Shown here one piece after another: positions 8,970-15,931 of a DNA stretch of 64,000 nucleotides. A program made the position numbers and the translations under genes. This DNA comes from Pseudomonadota bacterium (GTDB lineage: Bacteria > Pseudomonadota > Gammaproteobacteria > Ga0077536). The notes below the pieces were generated by a model. That model was not told the origin of the DNA. It made no database searches and saw only the letters and a list, made by a program, of their open reading frames with translations. The stretch is from assembly GCA_016719885.1 (NCBI GenBank), contig JADJYF010000018.1, positions 1 to 64,000 on the forward strand, given 5' to 3'. The number at the start of each line of letters is the position of its first letter. Position 1 is the stretch's first letter.

Positions 8970-10193
8970 GTGAGCACCACCCCTTTTCTGCCGCTGCCCG
9001 ATGCAGTGTTCAGCGCGCCGCGCGGCGCGACGCATAGCGGGCAGGCCTATCGCACCGTGGTGCTGACCTCGATTCGTGACATCGATGCCGTGCGCTGGGA
9101 CGAACTGGCGGGCGCTGCCTCGGTGGTGCGTTCCCATGCCTATCTCGACGCCGTCGAGCAGGCCGGCATCAACGATTGCCGTTACTACTACCCGGTGGTC
9201 TACAACCAGCACGACGAACTGGTGGCCCACGCCTGCGTGTACACCATCAGCACCGACTTCGCGCAGCTGCTGCCGCGGCGCGTGCAAGGCCTGGTGACCC
9301 GCGTGCGTCGCTGGTGGCCAAGGTTCCTGAGCGTGCGCATCACCGAATGCGCGTCACCGCTGGTGGCCGGCCATGCGATCTCCATCCGTGACGGCGAGGA
9401 TCGTCGCGCCCTGCTCACGGAACTCGACAACGCCATCAGCGGCATCGCGCGCAGCGCACGCAGCGGCCTCATCGTCATTCGGGATTTCGTCGCACCGGAA
9501 CGCGAAGGCGCCGACGCCCTGCTCGAACGTGGTTATGCGCTACGTCAGAACATGCCGCTGGCGCGCATACGGGTGCGCTGGAAGACTTACGACGAGTACC
9601 TGGCGAGCATGCGGGCGCGCTATCGCAAGGACGTCAAGCGCCGCCTGCAGCGCGCCGCCGAGCATGGCCAGACCGTGCGCACCCTGCGCGACTTCGGCCA
9701 ACACGCCGAGACCTGGGCCGCGCAGTCGCAGGTGGTGCTGGCGCGTGCGCAGCGCTTCAAACGAGAACGCCTGCAGCCGGCCTACTACGCCAACATGGAC
9801 CGAAAGCTCGGCGAGCGCAGCCTGATGCTGGTCGCGTGCCGCGAAGAGCGCATGGTCGCCCACGGCATGGTGCTGACCGATGCGGAAAACACCATCGCGA
9901 CCTTCTTCGGCCGCGAAGCCGGCCGCCCCAGCGCCGAATGGTTCAGCCTCATGAACGAGGTGATCAAGCTCGGCATCGAGCGCCAAAGCCGCTACATCCA
10001 CTTAGGCTTGGGCTCCTACGACGCCAAGGCGCTGGTCGGCGCCGACATCGAACCGCTCTACCTCTACTGCCGTACGCGTTACGCACTGCTCAACTGGCTC
10101 ATTCGCATGATGCCGGAAATGATGGGCACGCACGGCAAGGCGCATAAGCAGATCTTTCGCGACCCGGGAGAGCAGTGTCAGACTGAAGTCTGA
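8970..10193 (+). CDS. FemAB/GNAT-like acyltransferase (peptidoglycan-type or FemAB_like family)
   Basis: A protein of about 407 residues with the tandem GNAT fold seen in FemAB-like proteins. The core contains YLASMRARYRKDVKRRLQRA, a segment found in acyltransferases that transfer amino acids or acyl groups, and later VAHGMVLTDAENTIATFFGR and the conserved GLGSYDAK region near the end. The substrate is unknown; family members include peptidoglycan crossbridge enzymes and uncharacterised CoA-dependent transferases. The start is uncertain. GTG at 8970 is chosen because translation before it is compositionally poor and overlaps the ygiQ end. The last codons lie inside a REP element, which supplies the residues QTEV and the stop. 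Confidence 0.68.
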   Translation: MSTTPFLPLPDAVFSAPRGATHSGQAYRTVVLTSIRDIDAVRWDELAGAASVVRSHAYLDAVEQAGINDCRYYYPVVYNQHDELVAHACVYTISTDFAQLLPRRVQGLVTRVRRWWPRFLSVRITECASPLVAGHAISIRDGEDRRALLTELDNAISGIARSARSGLIVIRDFVAPEREGADALLERGYALRQNMPLARIRVRWKTYDEYLASMRARYRKDVKRRLQRAAEHGQTVRTLRDFGQHAETWAAQSQVVLARAQRFKRERLQPAYYANMDRKLGERSLMLVACREERMVAHGMVLTDAENTIATFFGREAGRPSAEWFSLMNEVIKLGIERQSRYIHLGLGSYDAKALVGADIEPLYLYCRTRYALLNWLIRMMPEMMGTHGKAHKQIFRDPGEQCQTEV

Positions 10194-10242
10194 CCCACAA
10201 AAATCAGCGGATTGCTGGCGTGGGTCAGCCTTCAGGCTTACA
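10176..10242. repeat. REPIN: two inverted REP sequences (family A) between convergent genes
   Basis: The left element at 10176-10198 reads TGTCAGACTGAAGTCTGACC then CAC. The right element at 10220-10242 is its inverted partner, starting GTGGGTCAGCC. Each has the GTGG head plus palindrome typical of RAYT-mobilised REPs. The left palindrome carries the stop codon of the upstream FemAB-like gene; the right one carries the stop of the flippase-like gene. Other copies of this family occur at 44892-44914 and 48509-48573. Confidence 0.85.
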
Positions 10243-11241
10243 CCCTTCCTTCCCAAGCTGCCACCGCGCGCCCAGCAGCTCCCACGCCCCGCCCAGCAGC
10301 GCCGCCAGCAGACGGTAGCCATACAGCAGCGACACCAGCAGCAAGGCATCGCCGAGCGGCAGCCCCAGCGCGACATACAAACCGGTACCGGCCGCATCGG
10401 CCACGCCGAGGCCGGCGATGCTGGCCGGCACGGCCTGGAATACCGCGGCGCTCGCCAACACGAACAGGATCTCGGTGTAACCGATGGCCAGATCCCAGCC
10501 GCGACTGCCGACATACACCGCCGCCGCCAGCAGGGCGTGCATCAGCATCGACCACAGCAGCGTCAGGCACGCGTCGCCCTTGTGCGCGTCGAGCGCGGCG
10601 AGCACCTGCCGTGCATCGAGCCCACGCCGCCGCTGCATCACCAGCACCACGGTGCCGCCCAGCGCCACGATGGCGAGGCCCGCCGCCGTCAGCCATCGAT
10701 AATCGAGCGACACGGCAAACGGCTGCAACAGCGCGAAGCCCACACAGGCGATGACCACCACCGCCAGCAAGCCCAGCACGTGTTCGAGCACGATGGCGAC
10801 GGCCCTCGCCCCGGCGCGGCGCTCCGGCGCGATACTGCGCAAGCCCAGGAATTTTCCGAGTTCCGCGCCGCCGCCGACGGGCAAGAAGAATTGACAGAAC
10901 ACCGCGAACGACACGATGCGCAGGGCAGTCACGGGCGAAATGTCGATGTCGACCAGGCCGAGCACGCGACGAAAGCGCGCCGCGTAGGCCAGCAGGGAGG
11001 CAAGACTCAGTGCGAAACCGGGAATCAGGACCACGTGCCAGCGCACGTCGGGCAGCGCAGGTCGCGACTGCCACGCCCACCATATCAGCACACCGGCGAG
11101 CGACACCGCCGGTATCACACGCCACAGCGATTGGCGGACAGCGTGCTGCGTCGAGAGGCTGACCGCCGCTGCTCCGCTTAAGACTTCGGCGTCGGCAGTT
11201 TCGCTTCGCGCGGCTCGACCGCGCCGCCGGCCTTCACCCAC
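10225..11241 (-). CDS. Lysylphosphatidylglycerol synthase TM region-like / flippase-like integral membrane protein
   Basis: About 338 residues with seven to eight predicted helices: IPAVSLAGVLIWWAW, VLIPGFALSLASLLAYAARF, AVAIVLEHVLGLLAVVVIAC, LTAAGLAIVALGGTVVLVM and others. Hallmarks of the LPG-synthase-TM/UPF0104 family are visible: FFLPVGGGAELGKFLGLRS and VFQAVPASIAGLGVADA. Relatives flip lipids or modify phospholipids; this copy has only the membrane part, so lipid translocation is the best guess. The start is unclear. ATG 11241 overlaps the upstream rhodanese by 64 bp and no better ATG precedes the first helix; a GTG near the helix is possible. The C-terminal residues CKPEG are encoded by a REP element. 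Confidence 0.72.
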   Translation of the reverse strand: MGEGRRRGRAARSETADAEVLSGAAAVSLSTQHAVRQSLWRVIPAVSLAGVLIWWAWQSRPALPDVRWHVVLIPGFALSLASLLAYAARFRRVLGLVDIDISPVTALRIVSFAVFCQFFLPVGGGAELGKFLGLRSIAPERRAGARAVAIVLEHVLGLLAVVVIACVGFALLQPFAVSLDYRWLTAAGLAIVALGGTVVLVMQRRRGLDARQVLAALDAHKGDACLTLLWSMLMHALLAAAVYVGSRGWDLAIGYTEILFVLASAAVFQAVPASIAGLGVADAAGTGLYVALGLPLGDALLLVSLLYGYRLLAALLGGAWELLGARWQLGKEGCKPEG

Positions 11242-11591
11242 GCGCCGAAGCCGCCCGCCATGTGCGCGACCGGCGCGAGGCCCATGCGCTGGACGGCGAG
11301 CGTGGCGAGCGCGGAGCGCATGCCGCCCGCGCAGTAGAAGATGAATTTCTTGCCGCTGCCGAATTCCTCGCGGTAGTAGGGGCTCGCCGGATCGACCCAG
11401 AATTCCAGCATGTCGCGCGGCGCGTGGCTGGCGCCGGGGATGGTGCCATCACGCCACAGCTCGCGGATGTCGCGGATGTCGACCAGCTGCACGTTCGGGT
11501 CGTCCTTCACCGCCATCACTTCGGCGACGGTCAAGGTTTCGATTTCGCGCTCGGCCTCCAAGCACAGTTGTTTGATGCCCTTGGTGATCAT
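11178..11591 (-). CDS. Single-domain rhodanese-like sulfurtransferase (copy 2)
   Basis: A 137-residue rhodanese with active-site Cys87 in the loop CAGGMRS (CxxxxR-type six-residue loop, which suits persulfide formation). It also has the family motif LVDIRDIRELWRDGTIPGA. The start at 11591 (MITKGIKQL) has GGAGCC just upstream. It is a close paralogue of the gene immediately upstream (11616-12029): same length, same active-site position, and most residues identical over the core, so this is a recent tandem duplication. There is no signal peptide, so it is cytoplasmic. It is last or next to last in a cluster containing an AOR-family oxidoreductase and a MoaD-like sulfur carrier, consistent with a sulfur-transfer role (inference). 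Confidence 0.9.
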   Translation of the reverse strand: MITKGIKQLCLEAEREIETLTVAEVMAVKDDPNVQLVDIRDIRELWRDGTIPGASHAPRDMLEFWVDPASPYYREEFGSGKKFIFYCAGGMRSALATLAVQRMGLAPVAHMAGGFGAWVKAGGAVEPREAKLPTPKS

Positions 11592-11615
11592 GACTGGCTC
11601 CTCGTCCACACGCGC

Positions 11616-12029
11616 TCAGGATTTCGCTTTCGGCAGTTTGGCTTCCTTGGCTTCCACCGCGCCACCGGCCTTGACCCAGGCGCCGAAGCCGCCGGCCATG
11701 TGCGCAACCGGGCCAAGCCCCATGGCGTGCACGGCCTGGGTGGCCAGCGCCGAGCGCAGGCCGCCGGCGCAGAAGAAGATGAATTTCTTGCCCGAGCCGA
11801 ACTCTTCACGGTAGTAGGGGCTGTCGGGATCGACCCAGAATTCGAGCATGCCGCGCGGCGCGTGGGTGGCGCCGGGAATCGAACCGTCGCGCCACAGCTC
11901 GCGAATGTCACGGATGTCGACCAGTTGCACATGCGGGTCGTCCTGCACCGCCATGACCTGCTCGACCGTCATGGTTTCGATGTCGCGCTCGGCCTCGGCG
12001 CACAGTTCTTTGATGCCCTTGGTGATCAT
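11616..12029 (-). CDS. Single-domain rhodanese-like sulfurtransferase (copy 1)
   Basis: A 137-residue rhodanese with active-site Cys87 (CAGGLRS loop), beginning MITKGIKELC at ATG 12029 with a GGGGGAGAC ribosome site. It carries the LVDIRDIRELWRDGSIPGA signature and the KKFIFFCAGG strand-loop. The second copy follows after 24 bp. Differences from copy 2 are concentrated in helix 2 (VHAMGLG versus VQRMGLA) and the C-terminal tail, which is EAKLPKAKS here. It may deliver persulfide sulfur to the nearby MoaD-like protein or handle inorganic sulfur species; neither has been shown. Rhodanese pairs of this sort could also detoxify or sense sulfane sulfur. Confidence 0.9.
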   Translation of the reverse strand: MITKGIKELCAEAERDIETMTVEQVMAVQDDPHVQLVDIRDIRELWRDGSIPGATHAPRGMLEFWVDPDSPYYREEFGSGKKFIFFCAGGLRSALATQAVHAMGLGPVAHMAGGFGAWVKAGGAVEAKEAKLPKAKS

Positions 12030-12133
12030 GTCTCCCCCTCGTTCGTGGCCGGCGCGCATGGCCGGCGCCTGCGTGGTTTATCGCCGCTGTCGCCGCGAGC
12101 GTCAAGCGCGAACCGCGCCGCGCCTCACGCCGA

Positions 12134-12433
12134 TCAAATTTCGCTCTGGTCGTAGGGCAGCGTCGGCAGCGCTTCGAGGTTGCGCACGTAGCGCGCACCG
12201 TCGAAGGGCGCGCCGTTCTTCACGATCTCGAAGAACTCCACCGACAGCGCACAGCCGATATAGCGCAGCGCCGTATCGCGCGCCATGCCGGCGGCCATCA
12301 GCCGCTCGAGGGTGGCGGCCACCTGCGGCGGTTCGCCATCGCGGACCTGGTTCTCGATGGTGTCGAAGATCGCCGCGCGCAGCGTGGCATCGTCCTCGCC
12401 GTCCACCAGCATCACGGGTTGCGCTTCACTCAT
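12134..12433 (-). CDS. Small helical protein of unknown function in the AOR cluster
   Basis: A 99-residue soluble, acidic, probably all-helical protein beginning MSEAQPVMLVDGED at ATG 12433, 11 bp after the cytochrome gene stop. No catalytic motif is recognised. It has a recognisable pattern that I have the impression recurs in short uncharacterised proteins: IENQVRDGEPPQV, then a helix TLERLMAAGMARDTALRYIG, then a C-terminal FDGARYVRNLEALPTLP. I recall no assigned function for such proteins. Its position, tightly coupled between the cytochrome and the rhodaneses, suggests an accessory or assembly role for the AOR system. One Cys only, so it does not bind an iron-sulfur cluster by itself. Confidence 0.75.
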   Translation of the reverse strand: MSEAQPVMLVDGEDDATLRAAIFDTIENQVRDGEPPQVAATLERLMAAGMARDTALRYIGCALSVEFFEIVKNGAPFDGARYVRNLEALPTLPYDQSEI

Positions 12434-12444
12434 TACACAGTCCT

Positions 12445-13254
12445 TCAAGGTTGGGCGCGCTTGCGCGTTTTCATGAGCGCGAGATAGTTCACCAGGTCGT
12501 CGATGTCCGCGGCGGTCAACACACCGACGAAGGACGGCATCTTGCTGTGCGCATGGTAGGCGGTGGCATCGTGGATGAAGGCGCGCAGGTGTTGCGCGTC
12601 CCAGTACTCGGTGACGTTCTTCGGTATGTTCAGTTCGGGCCCGAGATCGCCGCCCTCGAGATTGACCGAGTGGCAGCGCAGGCAATGGGTCTTGAAGCTG
12701 CGAAAGCCGCGCATCGGCGCCGCGTCGGCGGCCACGTCGTGGGGATAGAGCGCGGTGTACTTGCTGGCGAAGTCGACCACCTCGATGCGTACCAACTGGT
12801 AGGGCCAGGGAAATTCCGCGCCCAGCGACTCACCTTCGGCCCACACCAGGAAATAGGGCGCTGGCGAAACCATGGCCTTGCCCTGCTTGACCGGGCTCCA
12901 CTCCTGCGGATTGCCATGTTCGCGCCACGCCACGTAGGCGGTGTGGGAAGCGAGCAATGCGTGGGCGACCGTCGGCGCGTAGCCATCACGCGCGCCGAAC
13001 ACCAGTTCGTCGCCGTGACCTTGTTCGGCGCCGGCCAGCTTCAGGATGTCATTGAGCGCGAAAGCGTCGTAGGTGACCGCCTGGTCGTGATCCGGGTCGT
13101 CGACGGTGATCACATGGTTCGTGAGCGAGCGTTCGAGCTCGGCACGGGTGAATGCGCGCGACTTGCCCGCCACCGTCACTTCGAGGCTGTCGTCGGCCGC
13201 GTGGGCCAGGCCGATGCCGACGCACAGCAGGATCAGGACTCGGAAAAGATGCAT
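12445..13254 (-). CDS. Periplasmic c-type cytochrome with sulfite-oxidase-like (molybdopterin-binding fold) domain
   Basis: 269 residues: a signal peptide (MHLFRVLILLCVGIGLAHA), then about residues 23-165 resembling the oxidoreductase molybdopterin-binding fold (VTVAGKSRAFTRAEL, VTYDAFALNDILK, DGYAPTV), then a mono-heme cytochrome c domain with CLRCH at 191-195 and likely distal Met239 (SKMPSF). The usual cofactor cysteine of sulfite oxidases is not apparent in the first domain, so it may be structural. It probably accepts or passes electrons in the periplasm. It lies downstream of the MoaD-like gene in a run of same-strand genes. The start is ATG at 13254 rather than the TTG one codon earlier. 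Confidence 0.82.
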   Translation of the reverse strand: MHLFRVLILLCVGIGLAHAADDSLEVTVAGKSRAFTRAELERSLTNHVITVDDPDHDQAVTYDAFALNDILKLAGAEQGHGDELVFGARDGYAPTVAHALLASHTAYVAWREHGNPQEWSPVKQGKAMVSPAPYFLVWAEGESLGAEFPWPYQLVRIEVVDFASKYTALYPHDVAADAAPMRGFRSFKTHCLRCHSVNLEGGDLGPELNIPKNVTEYWDAQHLRAFIHDATAYHAHSKMPSFVGVLTAADIDDLVNYLALMKTRKRAQP

Positions 13255-13341
13255 CAAGAAAACCCTGGGGAAAACGCAGCCGGGCTTGGCGAGCGGGGCG
13301 CGATCATAGCGCGCCCGGCCGGCGACGCGCAGCGCCCGGCA

Positions 13342-13596
13342 CTAGCCGCCCTTCAAGGGCGGCACGAACACCACTTCATCGCCGTCTTCCAGCACCGTGT
13401 CGTCGAGGGCGACGTCCTGGACGTGGTCGCCGTTGCGCATCGCCATGAACGGCGTGGCGGCACGAAAGCCGAACTGGTCGCACAAGGCGCCGAGCGTCAT
13501 GCCTTCGACGAGCTCGAAACCTTGCTCGTCGAAGTGCGTGATGCCGGGGCCGAGGTACTCGCGCATCCACCCCATCAGCTTGACGTTGATGCGCAT
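13342..13596 (-). CDS. MoaD/ThiS-family sulfur carrier protein
   Basis: An 84-residue beta-grasp ubiquitin-like protein. It ends in the diagnostic diglycine (VFVPPLKGG), whose terminal Gly is adenylated and thiocarboxylated by MoeB/ThiF-type enzymes. The N-terminal strand MRINVKLMGWMREYLG and the DGDEVVFVPP strand match the family. It starts 5 bp after the stop of the AOR-family gene, so the two are translationally coupled. AOR genes are often adjacent to such proteins, which probably donate sulfur for the pterin dithiolene or serve the tungsten cofactor. No MoeB-like activating enzyme is in this window. Confidence 0.92.
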   Translation of the reverse strand: MRINVKLMGWMREYLGPGITHFDEQGFELVEGMTLGALCDQFGFRAATPFMAMRNGDHVQDVALDDTVLEDGDEVVFVPPLKGG

Positions 13597-13601
13597 CGCG
13601 T

Positions 13602-15428
13602 TCAGGACAGGCCGAGGCGTTTCAAGGTCTCGGCGGTGGGCTTGCCGTCGGCGCTCCAGCCGCGCAGGGCGTAGTACTCGGGCAGCATGGCCTTCAGTTC
13701 ACTGACACGGCCCTTGGCCACGCCGCTCGGCGCCGGCTCTTCGAGGATGCGCTTGGGCAGGGTGTCGTCGGCGGCGGTCAGGCCGGCGGCGAGGTTGAAC
13801 TGACGCTCGAGATTCCAGATGCGTTCGCCGGTTTCGTTGAAACGTGCGAGATCCCAGCCGCCTTCGATGGCGCCATCGAGCTGCAGCGCGTAGTGCTCGG
13901 GCAGCGCGCCGGAGTGCAGGGTGAACAGGCACAGGCCGGACGAATCGATGGCCGAGATCAAGTCCTGGCTGCTGCGCACCACCTCGGGCTTTTCCTTGAT
14001 TTCCTGGGTGGTGAAATCGCTGGCATAGGGATTGGCGCGCAGGTGGCAGGCGCCGCGGTTGCTGGTCGCGTAGCCCAAGCCCATGCCCTGCATGGCGCGG
14101 CCGTCGTAGGCCGCGAACTCCTGGCCCTTGACCGCCATCGACAGCTCCGGATGACCGTACTTGGCGGTCAGGAGCTTGGAACCCAAGCCGAGTTCACGCC
14201 CGAAGCCTTCGCCCTTGCCGGCCAGTTCAGCCATCAGGCACAGCGCTTCGGCGTTGCCGAAATTGAGCTTCACGCCGCCGGTCTCTTGCTCGGTGATGGC
14301 GCCGATCTCGAACAGCTCCATGGCCGCCGCGAGCGTGCCGCCGAAGGAGATCGGATCCATGCCGTACTCGTTGCACAAGAAGCCGGCATAGGTCGCGGCT
14401 TCCATGTCGGCCACGCCCACCGCCGAGCCCAGCGCGTAGGCGGTCTCGTATTCCAGGCCGCCCGAGGCGTGCTGGTACTGCGGCTTGTCCTTGACCGAGA
14501 AATGCTTGGGATCGATATGCGAGATGCGCCCGCAACCGATGGTGCAGGCGAAACAGGCGGCGTTCTGGATGAGATTGACGTGGCCGTTCTCGTTCGGCGC
14601 CTTCATGGTCTTGGCGTTGAGCTTGTCCGAGCCTTCGAACTGCACCTGGCGATTGTTGCGCGTCGGCAGCGCGCCGACCGTGCCGGTGATGTCCATCATC
14701 GAAATGGTGCCGTCGGAGGTCATGCCCTTGCGGCCGGGGTTTTCCGCCAGCGCTTCGTTGGCAATCCTGACCGCCGCCATGAACTTCCTGGCGTCATGCG
14801 GTTTGACGCCCTTGGTGCCGCGCACCGCGATCGCCTTCAGCTGTTTCGAGCCCATCACCGCGCCCACGCCGGAGCGGCCGGCGGCGCGGTGCAGATCGTT
14901 GACGATGCAGGCGTAGCGATTGCCGTATTCACCGGCCTGGCCGATGGAGGCGATGCGGATCAGGGGATCGCGGTGGGTGGCCTTGATGGCCGGTTCGATT
15001 TCCCACACCGACTTGCCCCACAGCTCGTCGGCCGGCAGCAGCTCGGCGCGGTCATCTTCGATGTAGAGATAGACCGGCTTCGGCGCGCGACCTTCGAGGA
15101 TGATGAGGTCGTAGCCCGCCATCTTCAGTTCACCGCCGAACTGGCCGCCGGAATTGGAGGCGGCGATGGCGCCGGTCAGGGCGCCCTTGGTGACCGCCGT
15201 CCAGCGTCCGCCGGTGGAGGCGATGGTGCCGGTCAGGGGGCCGGTGGCGATGATGAGCTTGTTGTCAGGTGACAGGGGATCGACCTTGGGGTCGATCTCT
15301 TCCATGAGGTACTTGGTGGCGAGGCCGCGCGAGCCCAGATACTGCTGGGCCCACAGCATGTTCAGGGGCTCGTTGGTGCAGGTACCCGCCGTGAGATTGA
15401 CGCGCAGTATGTTCTTTTGCCAGCCCAT
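13602..15428 (-). CDS. Aldehyde:ferredoxin oxidoreductase (AOR) family protein
   Basis: 608 residues, normal AOR length. AOR enzymes oxidise aldehydes to carboxylates (or act in reverse or on other substrates) with a tungsten or molybdenum bis-pyranopterin and one [4Fe-4S] cluster. Visible features: N-terminal AOR domain with YLGSRGLATKYL and GPLTGTIASTGGR; GVGAVMGSKQLKAIAVRG, the pterin-binding motif; cluster ligands C292-x2-C295-x3-C299 (ACFACTIGC) and a distant C500 in DSSGLC. No signal peptide, so cytoplasmic. It heads a minus-strand cluster with MoaD-like, cytochrome c, unknown and rhodanese genes. The substrate is not predictable. It could belong to the AOR branch that works in aromatic or acyl metabolism. 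Confidence 0.93.
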   Translation of the reverse strand: MGWQKNILRVNLTAGTCTNEPLNMLWAQQYLGSRGLATKYLMEEIDPKVDPLSPDNKLIIATGPLTGTIASTGGRWTAVTKGALTGAIAASNSGGQFGGELKMAGYDLIILEGRAPKPVYLYIEDDRAELLPADELWGKSVWEIEPAIKATHRDPLIRIASIGQAGEYGNRYACIVNDLHRAAGRSGVGAVMGSKQLKAIAVRGTKGVKPHDARKFMAAVRIANEALAENPGRKGMTSDGTISMMDITGTVGALPTRNNRQVQFEGSDKLNAKTMKAPNENGHVNLIQNAACFACTIGCGRISHIDPKHFSVKDKPQYQHASGGLEYETAYALGSAVGVADMEAATYAGFLCNEYGMDPISFGGTLAAAMELFEIGAITEQETGGVKLNFGNAEALCLMAELAGKGEGFGRELGLGSKLLTAKYGHPELSMAVKGQEFAAYDGRAMQGMGLGYATSNRGACHLRANPYASDFTTQEIKEKPEVVRSSQDLISAIDSSGLCLFTLHSGALPEHYALQLDGAIEGGWDLARFNETGERIWNLERQFNLAAGLTAADDTLPKRILEEPAPSGVAKGRVSELKAMLPEYYALRGWSADGKPTAETLKRLGLS

Positions 15429-15580
15429 GTTGCTCTCCTTCGAATCTTGCCGCGGCCGCGGTCGATGTGCCGCATTCTACTGGCTTTGCGGGACGGATGA
15501 AGGGGCCGTGCGCGGCGCGGTGGGAGGCACACGAATCCCGCGACGAAGCGAGGGTTTTAGGCGGGCGGACCGCTGCGCGG

Positions 15581-15931
15581 TCAGCGACCGGGCGGGCAGG
15601 CGTAGGCGACCTCGAAACGGGTTGCGCCCGGCGCCCAGGCGGCGACATTGGCGGCGCGCGGATGCGCACAGCAGGTTTGCGCGGCGAGTTCGGCGCTGGC
15701 CAAGGCGGCGTCACGCGCCGCGGCCCATTCCTCCGGCGGCGTCGATTCCGACAGGCGCAGTTGCACATGGCAGGCGCCGTGTTGATCGATGGTCGCGACC
15801 ACGCGTCGGCTGTCGCCGGCGCGCGGTGGCGCAGGCTCGAGCCCCAGCGGCCGTTCGCAGCGCGCGGGCTGTCGTGCGCAGGCGGCGAGCAGCAGCACGC
15901 CCAGCAGGCAGCACGCTTTGCCCGCCCTCAT
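15581..15931 (-). CDS. Small predicted lipoprotein
   Basis: A 116-residue lipoprotein. The start at 15931 overlaps the stop of the LLM monooxygenase gene in an ATGA arrangement, so the two are translationally coupled. The signal peptide MRAGKACCLLGVLLLAAC ends in a lipobox (LAAC). The mature part has a few cysteines (ARCERP, GACHVQ, TCCAHP, YACPP), which could form disulfides. A beta-rich central part follows (RRVVATIDQHGACHVQLRL). No family is recognised. Its coupling to an oxidoreductase gene probably reflects operon structure rather than a shared function. Confidence 0.72.
   Translation of the reverse strand: MRAGKACCLLGVLLLAACARQPARCERPLGLEPAPPRAGDSRRVVATIDQHGACHVQLRLSESTPPEEWAAARDAALASAELAAQTCCAHPRAANVAAWAPGATRFEVAYACPPGR

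Noticed and set aside
11848..13674. A 608-codon plus-strand frame over the AOR cluster
   Set aside because: The minus strand has the MoaD diglycine end, heme motif and rhodanese active sites. The plus frame has none.
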